Source: Nakamurella sp040546275 (GTDB taxonomy: Bacteria > Actinomycetota > Actinomycetes > Mycobacteriales > Nakamurellaceae). From it: 64,000 nucleotides of DNA. The first letter of the stretch is position 1. Each line of letters begins with the position of its first letter. The stretch lies in contig NZ_JBEPNO010000020.1 in NCBI RefSeq assembly GCF_040546275.1, forward strand, positions 1-64,000, written 5' to 3'. Below, piece after piece: positions 51,207 through 59,511 of this stretch. The notes beneath the pieces are model-generated. The model made no database searches. It was not told the DNA's origin and saw only the letters and a list, made by a program, of their open reading frames with translations. A program made the translations under genes and the position numbers.

Positions 51207-52345
51207 GACGCCACCTCGGCCGCGGTCGCCTCTTCGTAGGCGCCGGCCTCCAGACCGAAGGTGTGCTCGGGATGCCAGGAGAGCGTGACGCGGTCGCCGA
51301 CCTGGCGCAGCGTCGTCGCGGTGTTCTGGCTGAACACGGTCAGTTCCTCGTCACCCTTGGTGCGCACCAGGTATTGCGTCGACACCCCGACGAAGGAGGT
51401 GTCGATGATGATCCCGTCCACCGCGTTCAGCCCCGGCCGCGGTTCACCCGGTTCGCTGATCTGGATCTTCTCCGGGCGCACGCCGACCTCGATGTCCACC
51501 GCCGCCGACCGGGCCCTGGCCGCCGGCATGGTCAGCCGCACGCCCTCGAAGTCGAGCGCCAGCACGTCGCCGTCGCGGGAGACGACCTTCACCGCCATCA
51601 GATTGGACTGGCCGAGAAAGCCGGCCACGAAGGCACTCTGCGGGTTCTCGTAGAGATCGACCGGAGCACCGAGCTGCTCGACTCGACCCTTGTTCATCAC
51701 CGCGATGGTGTCGGCCATGGTCATGGCCTCCTCCTGGTCGTGGGTGACGTGGATGAAGGTGATCCCGACCTCGGTCTGGATCCGTTTGAGCTCCAGCTGC
51801 ATCTGCCGGCGCAGCTTGAGGTCCAACGCACCCAATGGTTCGTCCAGCAGCAGCACCTTCGGCCGGTTCACCAGCGCCCGCACCACCGCAATGCGCTGCT
51901 GCTGGCCGCCGGAGAGCTGGGTCGGCTTGCGCTGCGCCAGATGGGACAGTTCCACCAGCTCGAGCATCTCCATCACCTTGCCCCGCACGTCGTCCACCTT
52001 GCGGCGGCGGAGACCGAACGCGACGTTCTCGAAGATCGTCATGTGAGGGAAGAGTGCGTAGTTCTGGAAGACCGTGTTGGTCGGCCGCTGGTAGGGCCGC
52101 AGCGCCGAGATGTCGTTCCCACCGATGTAGATCGCACCCGATGACGGATTCTCGAGCCCGGCCACCATCTTCAGGGTGGTGGTCTTGCCGCAGCCGGACG
52201 GCCCGAGCAAGGCGAAGAACGACCCCTCCGGCACGGTCAGGTCGATCGAGTCGACTGCCGTGAAATCACCGTAGTTCTTGACCAGCGAACGGATCTCGAG
52301 CCCGGTGCCCAGTTCGGCTGCACCTGCTGTGTCGGCGACGGTCAT
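51203..52345 (-). CDS. potA: Spermidine/putrescine ABC ATPase (PotA-like)
   Basis: 380 residues. ABC domain with Walker A GPSGCGKTT (about 52-60), signature LSGGQQQRIAVVRALVNRPKVLLLDEPLGALD (about 143-174) and the H-loop VTHDQEEAMTMAD. The C-terminal TOBE domain (about 285-370) is typical of PotA-type importers. It energises uptake of polyamine delivered by the binding protein encoded just upstream, 33 bases away. Confidence 0.95.
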   Translation of the reverse strand: MTVADTAGAAELGTGLEIRSLVKNYGDFTAVDSIDLTVPEGSFFALLGPSGCGKTTTLKMVAGLENPSSGAIYIGGNDISALRPYQRPTNTVFQNYALFPHMTIFENVAFGLRRRKVDDVRGKVMEMLELVELSHLAQRKPTQLSGGQQQRIAVVRALVNRPKVLLLDEPLGALDLKLRRQMQLELKRIQTEVGITFIHVTHDQEEAMTMADTIAVMNKGRVEQLGAPVDLYENPQSAFVAGFLGQSNLMAVKVVSRDGDVLALDFEGVRLTMPAARARSAAVDIEVGVRPEKIQISEPGEPRPGLNAVDGIIIDTSFVGVSTQYLVRTKGDEELTVFSQNTATTLRQVGDRVTLSWHPEHTFGLEAGAYEEATAAEVAS

Positions 52346-52378
52346 CTTACCGCTCGAGACATTCGTGGTGGTAATGTC

Positions 52379-53722
52379 TCACGCACCGGACAACTTGGCA
52401 AAAGCTGCGCTGTAACGCTTCTCCTGAGCTGCATCGAGTTCCATGAAACCCTTCGCCTTCGACAGGGTGGCACTGGTCGGGAAGATCAACTCGTTCTTCG
52501 CCACCTTCGGGTCGGTCTTGGCCAGGATCGCCTGGGTGCCGGCGACCGGGGTGATGTAGTTGACCGCGTCGGCGACCTTCGCGGACACCTGCGGGTCGTA
52601 GTAGTAGTTCATCAGGATCTCGGCGTTCTTCTTGTGCGAGGTCCGCACCGGGATGACGAAGTTGTCGCTCCAGAGCGTGTAGCCGGCGGGCGGCAGCACG
52701 TACGTCAGATCGGGGTTGTCCGCCTTGAGCTGCACAACGTCTCCGGTCCACGCCATGCAGGCGGCGATGTCGCCGGAGACCAGCCCCTGGGCGTAGTCGT
52801 TGCCGGTGAACTGCCGGATCTGCTTGGCGTCGACCGCGGTCTGCAGCTTGGCGATCGCCTTGTTGAACTGCTCGTCGGTGAAATCACTGCAGTCGAAACC
52901 AAGATCGAGCAGGGTGAGCCCGATGGTGTCGCGCATCTCGGTGAGCAGCGTGACCTTGCCCCGGAGCGAGGAGTCGGTGAGCAGCCGGTCCATCGAGTCG
53001 ATGGTCTTGCCGCCGGTGGCACTGGGGTTCTGCGCGATGCCGGTGAGCCCCGACTGCCATGTCAGGGAGTACTTGCGGCCCTTGTCGAATGGCACGTTCA
53101 TCAGGGCCGGCTGCAGGTTCTTGATGTTCGGGATCATCGAGTGGTCCAGCGGCTGGACGTATCCCAGCTGGATGAACTTGGAGGCCATCCAGTCGGTCAC
53201 CACGAAGACGTCCGCCGCGATCGCCTGCCCGGCAGCCAACTGCGGCTGGACCTTGGCGAAGTACTGGTTGTTGTCGTTGACGTCCTCGGTGTACTTCACC
53301 GCGATGCCGGTCTTGGCGGTGAAGGCGTCGATCGTCGGGTGCTTGCTGGCGTTGCCGCTGCTGACGTCGATGTACTCCGGCCAGTTCGACCAGTTGACTG
53401 TCTTGTCGGTGTCGGACAGGTCGGGGACGCCGGCGCTGCTGGTCGGCGTCAAGGCTGCGGGTTGCGGACTACCAGGTGCGGACGACGACCCGGCTGCCGA
53501 CGACGACCCTGCCGCCGACGACCCTGCCGCCGACGAACTCGACGAGGACGCCGAGGAGGTCGAGCCGGCCTGGGCATTGGTCCCCTTGACCCCGCAGGCA
53601 GCCAGCAGGGCCGCGGTTCCGGCCACACCGGCGCCGCGGAACAGGGTGCGCCTGGTCAGGCCGGCCCTGGCCAGATCGGCCATCGTCGGGAGGTGCTGGT
53701 TCCGGTCGTCTTTGCTGGGCAT
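52379..53722 (-). CDS. potD: Spermidine/putrescine-binding lipoprotein (PotD-like), Tat signal
   Basis: 447 residues. The N-terminus has a twin-arginine motif (LTRRTLFRGAG) followed by lipobox LAAC, so it is probably exported folded by Tat and lipid-anchored. After a Ser/Ala linker (about 45-85) comes the PotD/SBP_bac fold: VNWSNWPEYIDVSS, then TGIAVKYTEDVNDNNQYFAKVQPQLAAGQAIAADVFVVTDWMASKFI. Start ATG 53722; longer starts would hide the signal. It heads the importer operon after a hairpin terminator of the permease gene. Confidence 0.93.
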   Translation of the reverse strand: MPSKDDRNQHLPTMADLARAGLTRRTLFRGAGVAGTAALLAACGVKGTNAQAGSTSSASSSSSSAAGSSAAGSSSAAGSSSAPGSPQPAALTPTSSAGVPDLSDTDKTVNWSNWPEYIDVSSGNASKHPTIDAFTAKTGIAVKYTEDVNDNNQYFAKVQPQLAAGQAIAADVFVVTDWMASKFIQLGYVQPLDHSMIPNIKNLQPALMNVPFDKGRKYSLTWQSGLTGIAQNPSATGGKTIDSMDRLLTDSSLRGKVTLLTEMRDTIGLTLLDLGFDCSDFTDEQFNKAIAKLQTAVDAKQIRQFTGNDYAQGLVSGDIAACMAWTGDVVQLKADNPDLTYVLPPAGYTLWSDNFVIPVRTSHKKNAEILMNYYYDPQVSAKVADAVNYITPVAGTQAILAKTDPKVAKNELIFPTSATLSKAKGFMELDAAQEKRYSAAFAKLSGA

Positions 53723-53835
53723 GAGTTGCGTTTCCTCCAGTTGCTGGGTGCTGATGCGGGCGGTGGTGCGCCGTCCGCACTTGCTGCAGGGCCGTGCGCG
53801 ATATGACATCACGTAGCGGCGAAGAACGCACGAGA

Positions 53836-53876
53836 CCGCTCACCGGGCCGACAGCGATGTCGACCACGGTGAGCGG
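53836..53876 (-). terminator. Hairpin terminator after the APC permease
   Basis: CCGCTCACC (53836-53844) pairs with GGTGAGCGG (53868-53876), with an inner CGACA/TGTCG stem in the loop. It lies 15 bases beyond the permease stop in the direction of transcription, separating it from the importer operon. Confidence 0.65.
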
Positions 53877-53890
53877 CCACGGCGGGTGGG

Positions 53891-55621
53891 TCAGGTCACG
53901 TCCTTCCGAAAGGTCTCGCCCGTTTCCGGATCGATGGCGACCTGCCCGACGGGCAGGTTGGAGAGGTCCTTCGCGATGACGGTGCCCTGCTCGCCCGAGC
54001 CCGGCAGGGTGCTGGGCACTCCCTCGACCACGCCGACCAGCACCAGGTCCGCCGACCTTCTCGGCAGTGTTCTCCCTTGGAAGAAGTCGGGTGAGCGCCA
54101 CCACTGCAGGGCGATGAGCACGAACCCAACCCCCAACGCCAGCATGCCCACCACGGCCACGGCACCGATGCCGAAGATGGTGACGTTCTTGCCGGCATCG
54201 TCGGTCAACCAGTCCGCGGCCGCGTAGCTGACCAGTCCGTAGACGAACATCGCGAAGAGGAAGATTCCGCCGACCAGCGGAATGATTCCGCGCATCAGCA
54301 GATGGCGGAACGAGCTCAGCAGCGTCTTCCGGTAGAACCACGCGCAGGCCATGCCGGTGAGGCCGTAGTAGAAGGCGATCTGCAGGCCGATCGATCCGAT
54401 CAGCGCTGCCAGTAGGCTGGTGCTGATGATGGTGATCAGCAGGTAGAAGCCGATGGACACCGCACCCATCCCGATCGTGGACCAGGTCGGAGTCAGGTAC
54501 TTCGGATGGATCCGGGCGAAGTTCCTGGGCACGGCCTTGTAGACCGCCATCGACAGAGCCGTCCGCGCGGTGGGCAGGATGGTCGTCTGGGTGGAGGCCG
54601 AGGCCGACGTCAGGATCGACACGGTCAGCAGCCCGAGTCCGACGTGGCCGAGGAAGCTGTCGCCGAACAGAGCGGGCCCGATGGCGGTGAAGACGTCGGC
54701 GGCGTTGGCCGCACTGCCGAGCCCGATACCGTCGGTCCCGACCCCGGCGAAGGCCACCACCGACGTCGTCACCAGCACGTAGGTGATCAGCAGCAGCACC
54801 GTCGATATGACGGCCGCCCGACCGGGGGTCCGTCCCGGATCGGCCGCCTCCTCGTTGGTCGCGACCGCCGTGTCCCAGCCCCAGTAGATGAACGCGGCCG
54901 TGAGCACCGCGGGTGCGATGACGCCGCCGAAAGACAGGCCTCCCGGCCACAGCCAGGACAGCTGCGGGGTGAGCGACCCCTTGGGTGCGGTGTGCGAGTA
55001 GACCTTGATCAGGGCCACGACGGCCACCATGATCGGCGTGATCACCTCGATGGTCAGCAATCCGTACTGCAGTCGGGCCGAGACCTCGATGCCGCGGTAG
55101 CAGATGTACGTCATGATGACGATCCAGAAGATCCCGGCCACCGTCGACCAGAACGTATTGCTCGCCAACGTGTTGTGGATCCCGACGTCGTCGGCGAGGG
55201 TGAACGAGTAGGCCCCGGCGATCTGCGCCAGGTTGGCCATCACGATGACGTCCGCCGCGATGATGCCCCACCCGCCCATCCAACCGACGATGGGACCGAA
55301 CGCCCGGGTGGCCCAGGTGAACGTGGTGCCGCAGTCGGGCTCGGCCTCGTTCAGTTCCTTGTACGCGACGGCGATGAAGTACATCGGGATGAAGGCCAGC
55401 AGCATGATCGCGGGCGCCTTGACGCCGGCCAGGATCGCGCCGCCGCTGGCCACGATGAGCCCGAGGCTGGCCGCGAGCGAGTAGGCCGGGGCCGTCGATG
55501 CCATCCCGACGACGACGCTGCCGACCAGGCCGAGCGAACCCGACTTGAGTCCCTTGTCGACGGCGGTTCCATCCGAGGTGCCGGAACCGGCCGGCGGTCC
55601 GACCGGTGCTGTCGTCGTCAT
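53891..55621 (-). CDS. APC-family amino acid/polyamine permease
   Basis: 576 residues with about twelve to fourteen helices. The family start is LGLVGSVVVGMASTAPAYSLAASLGLIVASGGAILAGVKAPAI, and the core segment is FIYWGWDTAVATNEEAADPGRTPGRAAVISTVLLLITYVLVTTS. In this locus it probably imports putrescine, agmatine or another amine (PuuP-like role). It is divergent from the AsnC regulator, with 138 bases between the starts that should carry both promoters. The start ATG 55621 is chosen. Confidence 0.9.
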   Translation of the reverse strand: MTTTAPVGPPAGSGTSDGTAVDKGLKSGSLGLVGSVVVGMASTAPAYSLAASLGLIVASGGAILAGVKAPAIMLLAFIPMYFIAVAYKELNEAEPDCGTTFTWATRAFGPIVGWMGGWGIIAADVIVMANLAQIAGAYSFTLADDVGIHNTLASNTFWSTVAGIFWIVIMTYICYRGIEVSARLQYGLLTIEVITPIMVAVVALIKVYSHTAPKGSLTPQLSWLWPGGLSFGGVIAPAVLTAAFIYWGWDTAVATNEEAADPGRTPGRAAVISTVLLLITYVLVTTSVVAFAGVGTDGIGLGSAANAADVFTAIGPALFGDSFLGHVGLGLLTVSILTSASASTQTTILPTARTALSMAVYKAVPRNFARIHPKYLTPTWSTIGMGAVSIGFYLLITIISTSLLAALIGSIGLQIAFYYGLTGMACAWFYRKTLLSSFRHLLMRGIIPLVGGIFLFAMFVYGLVSYAAADWLTDDAGKNVTIFGIGAVAVVGMLALGVGFVLIALQWWRSPDFFQGRTLPRRSADLVLVGVVEGVPSTLPGSGEQGTVIAKDLSNLPVGQVAIDPETGETFRKDVT

Positions 55622-55759
55622 GCGCACTCCCAGCTGCTCGAATGGTCGATACGGTTATCGCAGTTCTGAACGCCCTGTGCAAGGGTTTCCGTGTTGCCAT
55701 TTGGTTTCGTCGACGGAATCACTTGCTTTCCGACCTCGGATCCGGCCATCATCATCGTC

Positions 55760-56278
55760 ATGTCCAGATCCTCGGCCGGCCTCGGAGCCGACAGCGACGG
55801 TCCGGGGACGCTCCGTCACCGAAGCGCGGCCGTGGCACTGGACGACGTATCCAAGGGGATCATCGAACAACTCCAGCAGGACGGTCGTCGGCCGTACGCG
55901 GCGATCGCTGCCGCTGTGGGGCTCTCGGAGGCAGCGGTCAGACAACGGGTCTCGCGGTTGATCGGGTCCGGCGTGGTGCAGATCGTCGCCGTCACCGATC
56001 CGCTGCAGGTCGGGTTCTCCCGTCAGGCGATGATCGGGATCAAGGCCGAGGGCAATCTGGATCCGGTCGTCGCCGCGCTGTCGGCGATGGACGAGGTCGA
56101 CTACGTGGTGGTCACCGCGGGGTCGTTCGACATCCTCGCCGAGGTGGTCTGCGAGGACGACGAACACCTCCTGAGCCTGCTCAACGAGCGCATCCGCACC
56201 ATCGAGGGCATCCGGTCGACCGAGTCGTTCATGTATCTGAAGCTGTCAAAACAGACCTACACCTGGGGAACGAGATGA
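55760..56278 (+). CDS. Lrp/AsnC-family regulator of the polyamine locus
   Basis: 172 residues. The AsnC helix-turn-helix is KGIIEQLQQDGRRPYAAIAAAVGLSEAAVRQRVSRLIGSGVVQIVAV (about 32-78), followed by an Lrp ligand-binding domain (MDEVDYVVVTAGSFDILAEVVCEDDEHLLSLLNERI). The C-terminus ends SKQTYTWGTR. It is divergent from the permease and upstream of the aminotransferase, both likely targets. Its stop codon overlaps an ATG (ATGA) that opens the first of two mini-ORFs repeating the same C-terminal codons. Confidence 0.92.
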   Translation: MSRSSAGLGADSDGPGTLRHRSAAVALDDVSKGIIEQLQQDGRRPYAAIAAAVGLSEAAVRQRVSRLIGSGVVQIVAVTDPLQVGFSRQAMIGIKAEGNLDPVVAALSAMDEVDYVVVTAGSFDILAEVVCEDDEHLLSLLNERIRTIEGIRSTESFMYLKLSKQTYTWGTR

Positions 56279-56340
56279 CACGGTCGCGTCCATGCACCTG
56301 GCAACCCTCAAAACAGACCTACACGTGGGGCACCCGATGA
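56275..56340 (+). CDS. Mini-ORF 1 (21 codons), regulator-tail repeat
   Basis: Starts at the ATG that overlaps the AsnC stop (ATGA). It begins MTRSRPCTW and ends PSKQTYTWGTR, the same ten residues as the regulator's C-terminus. TGGGGAACGAG just ahead of the ATG can act as its ribosome site. Its own stop overlaps the next ATG. Whether the peptide is stable or only relays ribosomes is unknown. Confidence 0.6.
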   Translation: MTRSRPCTWQPSKQTYTWGTR

Positions 56341-56396
56341 CGCGGCGCCCCTCTACCCAACTTTCCATTCAGACCTACCCGTGGGGAACACGATGA
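56337..56396 (+). CDS. Mini-ORF 2 (19 codons), regulator-tail repeat
   Basis: Opens with an ATG overlapping the stop of mini-ORF 1, reads MTRRPSTQLSIQTYPWGTR, and stops inside the ATGA of the aminotransferase gene. It keeps the QTY-WGTR ending although its middle has diverged. It completes a chain of three ATGA couplings from the regulator to the aminotransferase. Confidence 0.6.
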   Translation: MTRRPSTQLSIQTYPWGTR

Positions 56397-57757
56397 GCAC
56401 CAGCGTCACCAGCAAGGCCACCGACCATCTGTGGATGCATTTCACCCGCATGTCGGCCTACGACCACGCGCCAGTTCCGATCATCGAACGTGGCGAGGGA
56501 AGCTACATCTGGGATACGAACGGCAAGAAGTACCTCGACGCGCTCTCCGGTCTGTTCACCGTCCAGGTCGGCCACGGCCGCGAGGAACTGGCGAAGGCCG
56601 CGTACGACCAGGCGAACAAGCTCGCCTTCTTCCCGATCTGGTCCTACGCCCACCCGGCCGCTATCGAGCTGGCCGACCGGCTGGCCGCCGCGGCGCCGGG
56701 CGACCTGAACAAGGTCTTCTTCTCCTCCGGCGGCGGCGAGTCGGTGGAGACGGCCTGGAAGGTGGCCAAGCAGTTCTTCAAGCTGACCGGGAAACCGGCC
56801 AAGCACAAAGTCATCTCGCGGTCGATCGCCTACCACGGGACCACTGCCGGCGCACTCTCGATCACCGGGATCCCGCCGTTCAAGCAGGCCTTCGAACCGT
56901 TGGTCCCCGGCACCTTCCGCGTCCCGAACACCAACTTCTACCGCGCTCCCGAACATTTTGCGGAGGACGAGAAGGCCTTCGGTCTGTGGGCGGCAAATCG
57001 GATCGAGGAGGCCATTCTCGCCGAAGGCCCGGAGACCGTCGCAGCAGTCTTCGTCGAGCCGGTGCAGAACGCGGGTGGTTGCTTCCCGCCGCCCCCCGGC
57101 TACTTCGACCGGGTGCGCGAGATCTGCGACGAGTACGACGTCCTGCTGGTCTCGGACGAGGTGATCTGTGCCTACGGGCGGCTCGGCACCATGTTCGGCG
57201 CCCAGAAGTTCGGCTATCAACCCGACATCATCACCACTGCAAAGGGTTTGACGTCCGGGTACTCGCCGTTGGGCTGCGCGATCATCTCCGACCGGATCTA
57301 CGAGCCGTTCGGCAAGGAGGGTGTGTCGTTCGCGCACGGGTACACCTTCGGGGGCCACCCCGTGTCGTGCGCCGTGGCGCTCGCGAATCTCGACCTCTTC
57401 GAGAAGGAGGACCTGCTCGGCCACGTGCTGCGCAACGAGAACGCGTTCCGGTCCACCCTGGAGAAGTTGTACGACCTGCCGATCGTCGGGAACGTCCGTG
57501 GTGACGGCTACTTCTACGGGATCGAACTGGTCAAGGACAAGGCGACGAAGGAGACGTTCGACGCCGCCGAGAGCGAGCGGGTGCTGCGCGGTTACGTCTC
57601 CGGCGCGCTGTTCGAGAACGGCCTGTACTGCCGTGCCGACGACCGCGGCGACCCCGTCGTCCAGGTCGCCCCGCCGCTGATCGGTGGCCAGGCCGAGTTC
57701 GACGAGATCGAGCAGAAGCTCCGCATCGTCCTGGCCGAGGCCTGGAACCGCATCTAG
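56393..57757 (+). CDS. Class III aminotransferase (putrescine/omega-amine type)
   Basis: 454 residues. Class III PLP enzyme: IWDTNGKKYLDALSGLFTVQVGHG (about 38-61), PLP-phosphate region FFSSGGGESVETAWKVAKQFF, aromatic/His segment SIAYHGTTAGALSITG, Asp motif LLVSDEVICAYGRLGTMFG, and lysine motif DIITTAKGLTSGYSPLG. This is the pattern of putrescine or beta-alanine:pyruvate transaminases (SpuC-like). It should move the amine of putrescine or another diamine to a keto acid. The ATG at 56393 is within ATGA of mini-ORF 2; TGGGGAA upstream is the ribosome site. A GTG at 56381 is also in frame. Confidence 0.92.
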   Translation: MSTSVTSKATDHLWMHFTRMSAYDHAPVPIIERGEGSYIWDTNGKKYLDALSGLFTVQVGHGREELAKAAYDQANKLAFFPIWSYAHPAAIELADRLAAAAPGDLNKVFFSSGGGESVETAWKVAKQFFKLTGKPAKHKVISRSIAYHGTTAGALSITGIPPFKQAFEPLVPGTFRVPNTNFYRAPEHFAEDEKAFGLWAANRIEEAILAEGPETVAAVFVEPVQNAGGCFPPPPGYFDRVREICDEYDVLLVSDEVICAYGRLGTMFGAQKFGYQPDIITTAKGLTSGYSPLGCAIISDRIYEPFGKEGVSFAHGYTFGGHPVSCAVALANLDLFEKEDLLGHVLRNENAFRSTLEKLYDLPIVGNVRGDGYFYGIELVKDKATKETFDAAESERVLRGYVSGALFENGLYCRADDRGDPVVQVAPPLIGGQAEFDEIEQKLRIVLAEAWNRI

Positions 57758-57770
57758 ACGCTAGGCGCGG

Positions 57771-57871
57771 CGCGCTTATCAACTTCGACCGCGCTCACGA
57801 AGTCGTCGACTTCTTTCCCACCAGTCCCATTTCCGCCACGATCTTGAGCGCCGAGAAAGTTGATGAGCGCG
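57771..57871. repeat. Intergenic hairpin repeat, family A copy 4
   Basis: The arms CGCGCTTATCAACTT (57771-57785) and AAGTTGATGAGCGCG (57857-57871) pair over 15 bases with one G-T wobble. It lies between the aminotransferase and the next FAD oxidoreductase, with its right arm only about 20 bases ahead of the latter's TTG start. Confidence 0.8.
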
Positions 57872-57892
57872 GCCTGAGGAGGTTCACCCGTC

Positions 57893-59299
57893 TTGACGCA
57901 GCATCAGGCCGACCAGACCCAGACGGCGGGCTACCGGGGGCTGAGTCTGTGGCTGGACCGCCTCCCCGAGCCGTTGACCCGACGGCCGGCGCTGGACGGC
58001 GACCTGTCCGTCGACGTGGCGATCGTCGGCGCTGGTTTCACCGGGCTGTGGACCGCGTACTACCTGCAGAAGGCCGATCCCACCCTGCGGATCGCGTTGC
58101 TGGAGAAGGAGATCGCCGGGTTCGGGGCCTCCGGACGCAACGGCGGCTGGTGCTCGGACCTCTTCCCGGCCTCCTGGGAGAAGATCGCGAGGCGGCACGG
58201 ACGGGACGCCGCGCTGGCGATGAAGAACGCCATGCGGGCGAGCCTGGACGAGGTCGAGTCGGTGGTGGGCGCAGAGGAGATTGCCTGCGGATTCTCCCGC
58301 GGCGGCACCATCGGGTTCGCCAGGTCGAAGGTGCAGCTCGAACGCGCCGAAGCCGAGGTCGCGCACGCCCACTCGTGGGGTGACACCGAGGCCGACATGC
58401 GGCTGCTCTCGGTCGCCGAATCCCTCGAGATCGCAAGGGCCGAAGGCGTTCTGGGCGCGACGTTCACGCCACACTGCGCGAGCATCGACCCGGGCACACT
58501 GGTGCGCGAGCTGGCCAAGATCGTCACCGATCGGGGGGTCGCACTGTACGAGGGCACCACTGCCGAGGAGATCCGCCCGCACCGGGTCGTCACCAACACC
58601 GGCACCGTCACCGCCGATGTGGTCGTCCGCGCGACCGAGGGGTACACCGCCGCACTCCCGGGCGCCCGACGCGACCTCGCTCCGATCTACTCGCTGATCG
58701 TCGCAACCGAACCTTTGGATGCCGACACCCTGGCCGCCGTCGGCCTGACGGACCGACCCACCTTCGCCGACCAGCGACACGTCATCTGCTACGGACAGCG
58801 CACCGCCGACGGCCGCATCGTCTTCGGCGGGCGCGGCGCCCCGTACCACTTCGGGTCCAGCACGTCGGCCGAGTTCGATCGGGAGCCGGCTGTCTTCGAC
58901 TCGCTCCGCCTCACCCTGATCGACATGTTCCCGGCCCTGGCCGGCGCGGCGTTCACCCATTCCTGGGGTGGGCCGCTCGGAGTTCCACGCGACTGGCACG
59001 CCGGCGTCGGCCTCGATCGCGAGACCGGGTTCGCCTGGGCCGGAGGCTATGTCGGCGATGGGGTCTCGACCTCGAACCTGGCCGGTCGGACCCTCGCCGA
59101 CCTGATCAGCGGCGCCGCCACCGAACTGGTCGGACTGCCGTGGGTCGGGCACCGCTCCCGCAAGTGGGAGCCGGAGCCGTTGCGCTACCTCGGCGTCAAC
59201 ACGGCCCTACGCGTGATGGACTCGGCCGACCGGCGCGAGACCCGCACCGGAAGGCATTCGACCATCGCCAAGGCATTCGACCGGTTCCTGGGCGGCTGA
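57893..59299 (+). CDS. FAD-dependent amine oxidoreductase, second copy
   Basis: 468 residues of the same DAO-type family as the protein at 46180-47610. The FAD motif is VAIVGAGFTGLWTAYYLQKADPTLRIALLEKEIAGFGASGRNGGWCSDL (about 43-91), and the C-terminus has GFAWAGGYVGDGVSTSNLAGRTLADLI. The TTG start at 57893 is preceded by GAGGAGG. It follows the aminotransferase and probably oxidises an amine or amino acid from the polyamine pathway. The substrate cannot be distinguished from that of the first copy. Confidence 0.87.
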   Translation: MTQHQADQTQTAGYRGLSLWLDRLPEPLTRRPALDGDLSVDVAIVGAGFTGLWTAYYLQKADPTLRIALLEKEIAGFGASGRNGGWCSDLFPASWEKIARRHGRDAALAMKNAMRASLDEVESVVGAEEIACGFSRGGTIGFARSKVQLERAEAEVAHAHSWGDTEADMRLLSVAESLEIARAEGVLGATFTPHCASIDPGTLVRELAKIVTDRGVALYEGTTAEEIRPHRVVTNTGTVTADVVVRATEGYTAALPGARRDLAPIYSLIVATEPLDADTLAAVGLTDRPTFADQRHVICYGQRTADGRIVFGGRGAPYHFGSSTSAEFDREPAVFDSLRLTLIDMFPALAGAAFTHSWGGPLGVPRDWHAGVGLDRETGFAWAGGYVGDGVSTSNLAGRTLADLISGAATELVGLPWVGHRSRKWEPEPLRYLGVNTALRVMDSADRRETRTGRHSTIAKAFDRFLGG

Positions 59300-59511
59300 G
59301 GGCGCTGGGCCGCCCAGATCGTCGCAGCGGCCCTGAACCGGCGTTGCCGATGGGATCGGGTCCGCCAATCTCGAGGGTGCCCCGCGGCCATGCCGCGCTA
59401 CTGGCCAGTACGTGTGGATTTCCCCCCCGACTATGGGGGGCTCATCCGCACGCTCTTGACGATTGTGGACAACTGCATCGCCTGACCGGACGATTCGGGG
59501 ACGCTCGGGAC

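Larger units (their letters stand above)
56246..56396 (+). repeat. Three direct repeats of the regulator's 3' end
   Basis: The 34-base segment at 56246-56279 (end of the AsnC gene) recurs at 56308-56341 with 30 of 34 matching. A shorter, more diverged copy lies at 56368-56396. Each copy includes CAGACCTAC, TGGGG and a terminal ATGA. The copies encode KQTYTWGTR, KQTYTWGTR and IQTYPWGTR in three successive frames. Confidence 0.95.

Noticed and set aside
53469..55700. A 743-codon minus-strand frame over the APC permease gene
   Set aside because: It is the +1 shadow of the permease, Arg/His-rich without membrane helices, and it ends within the PotD-like gene.
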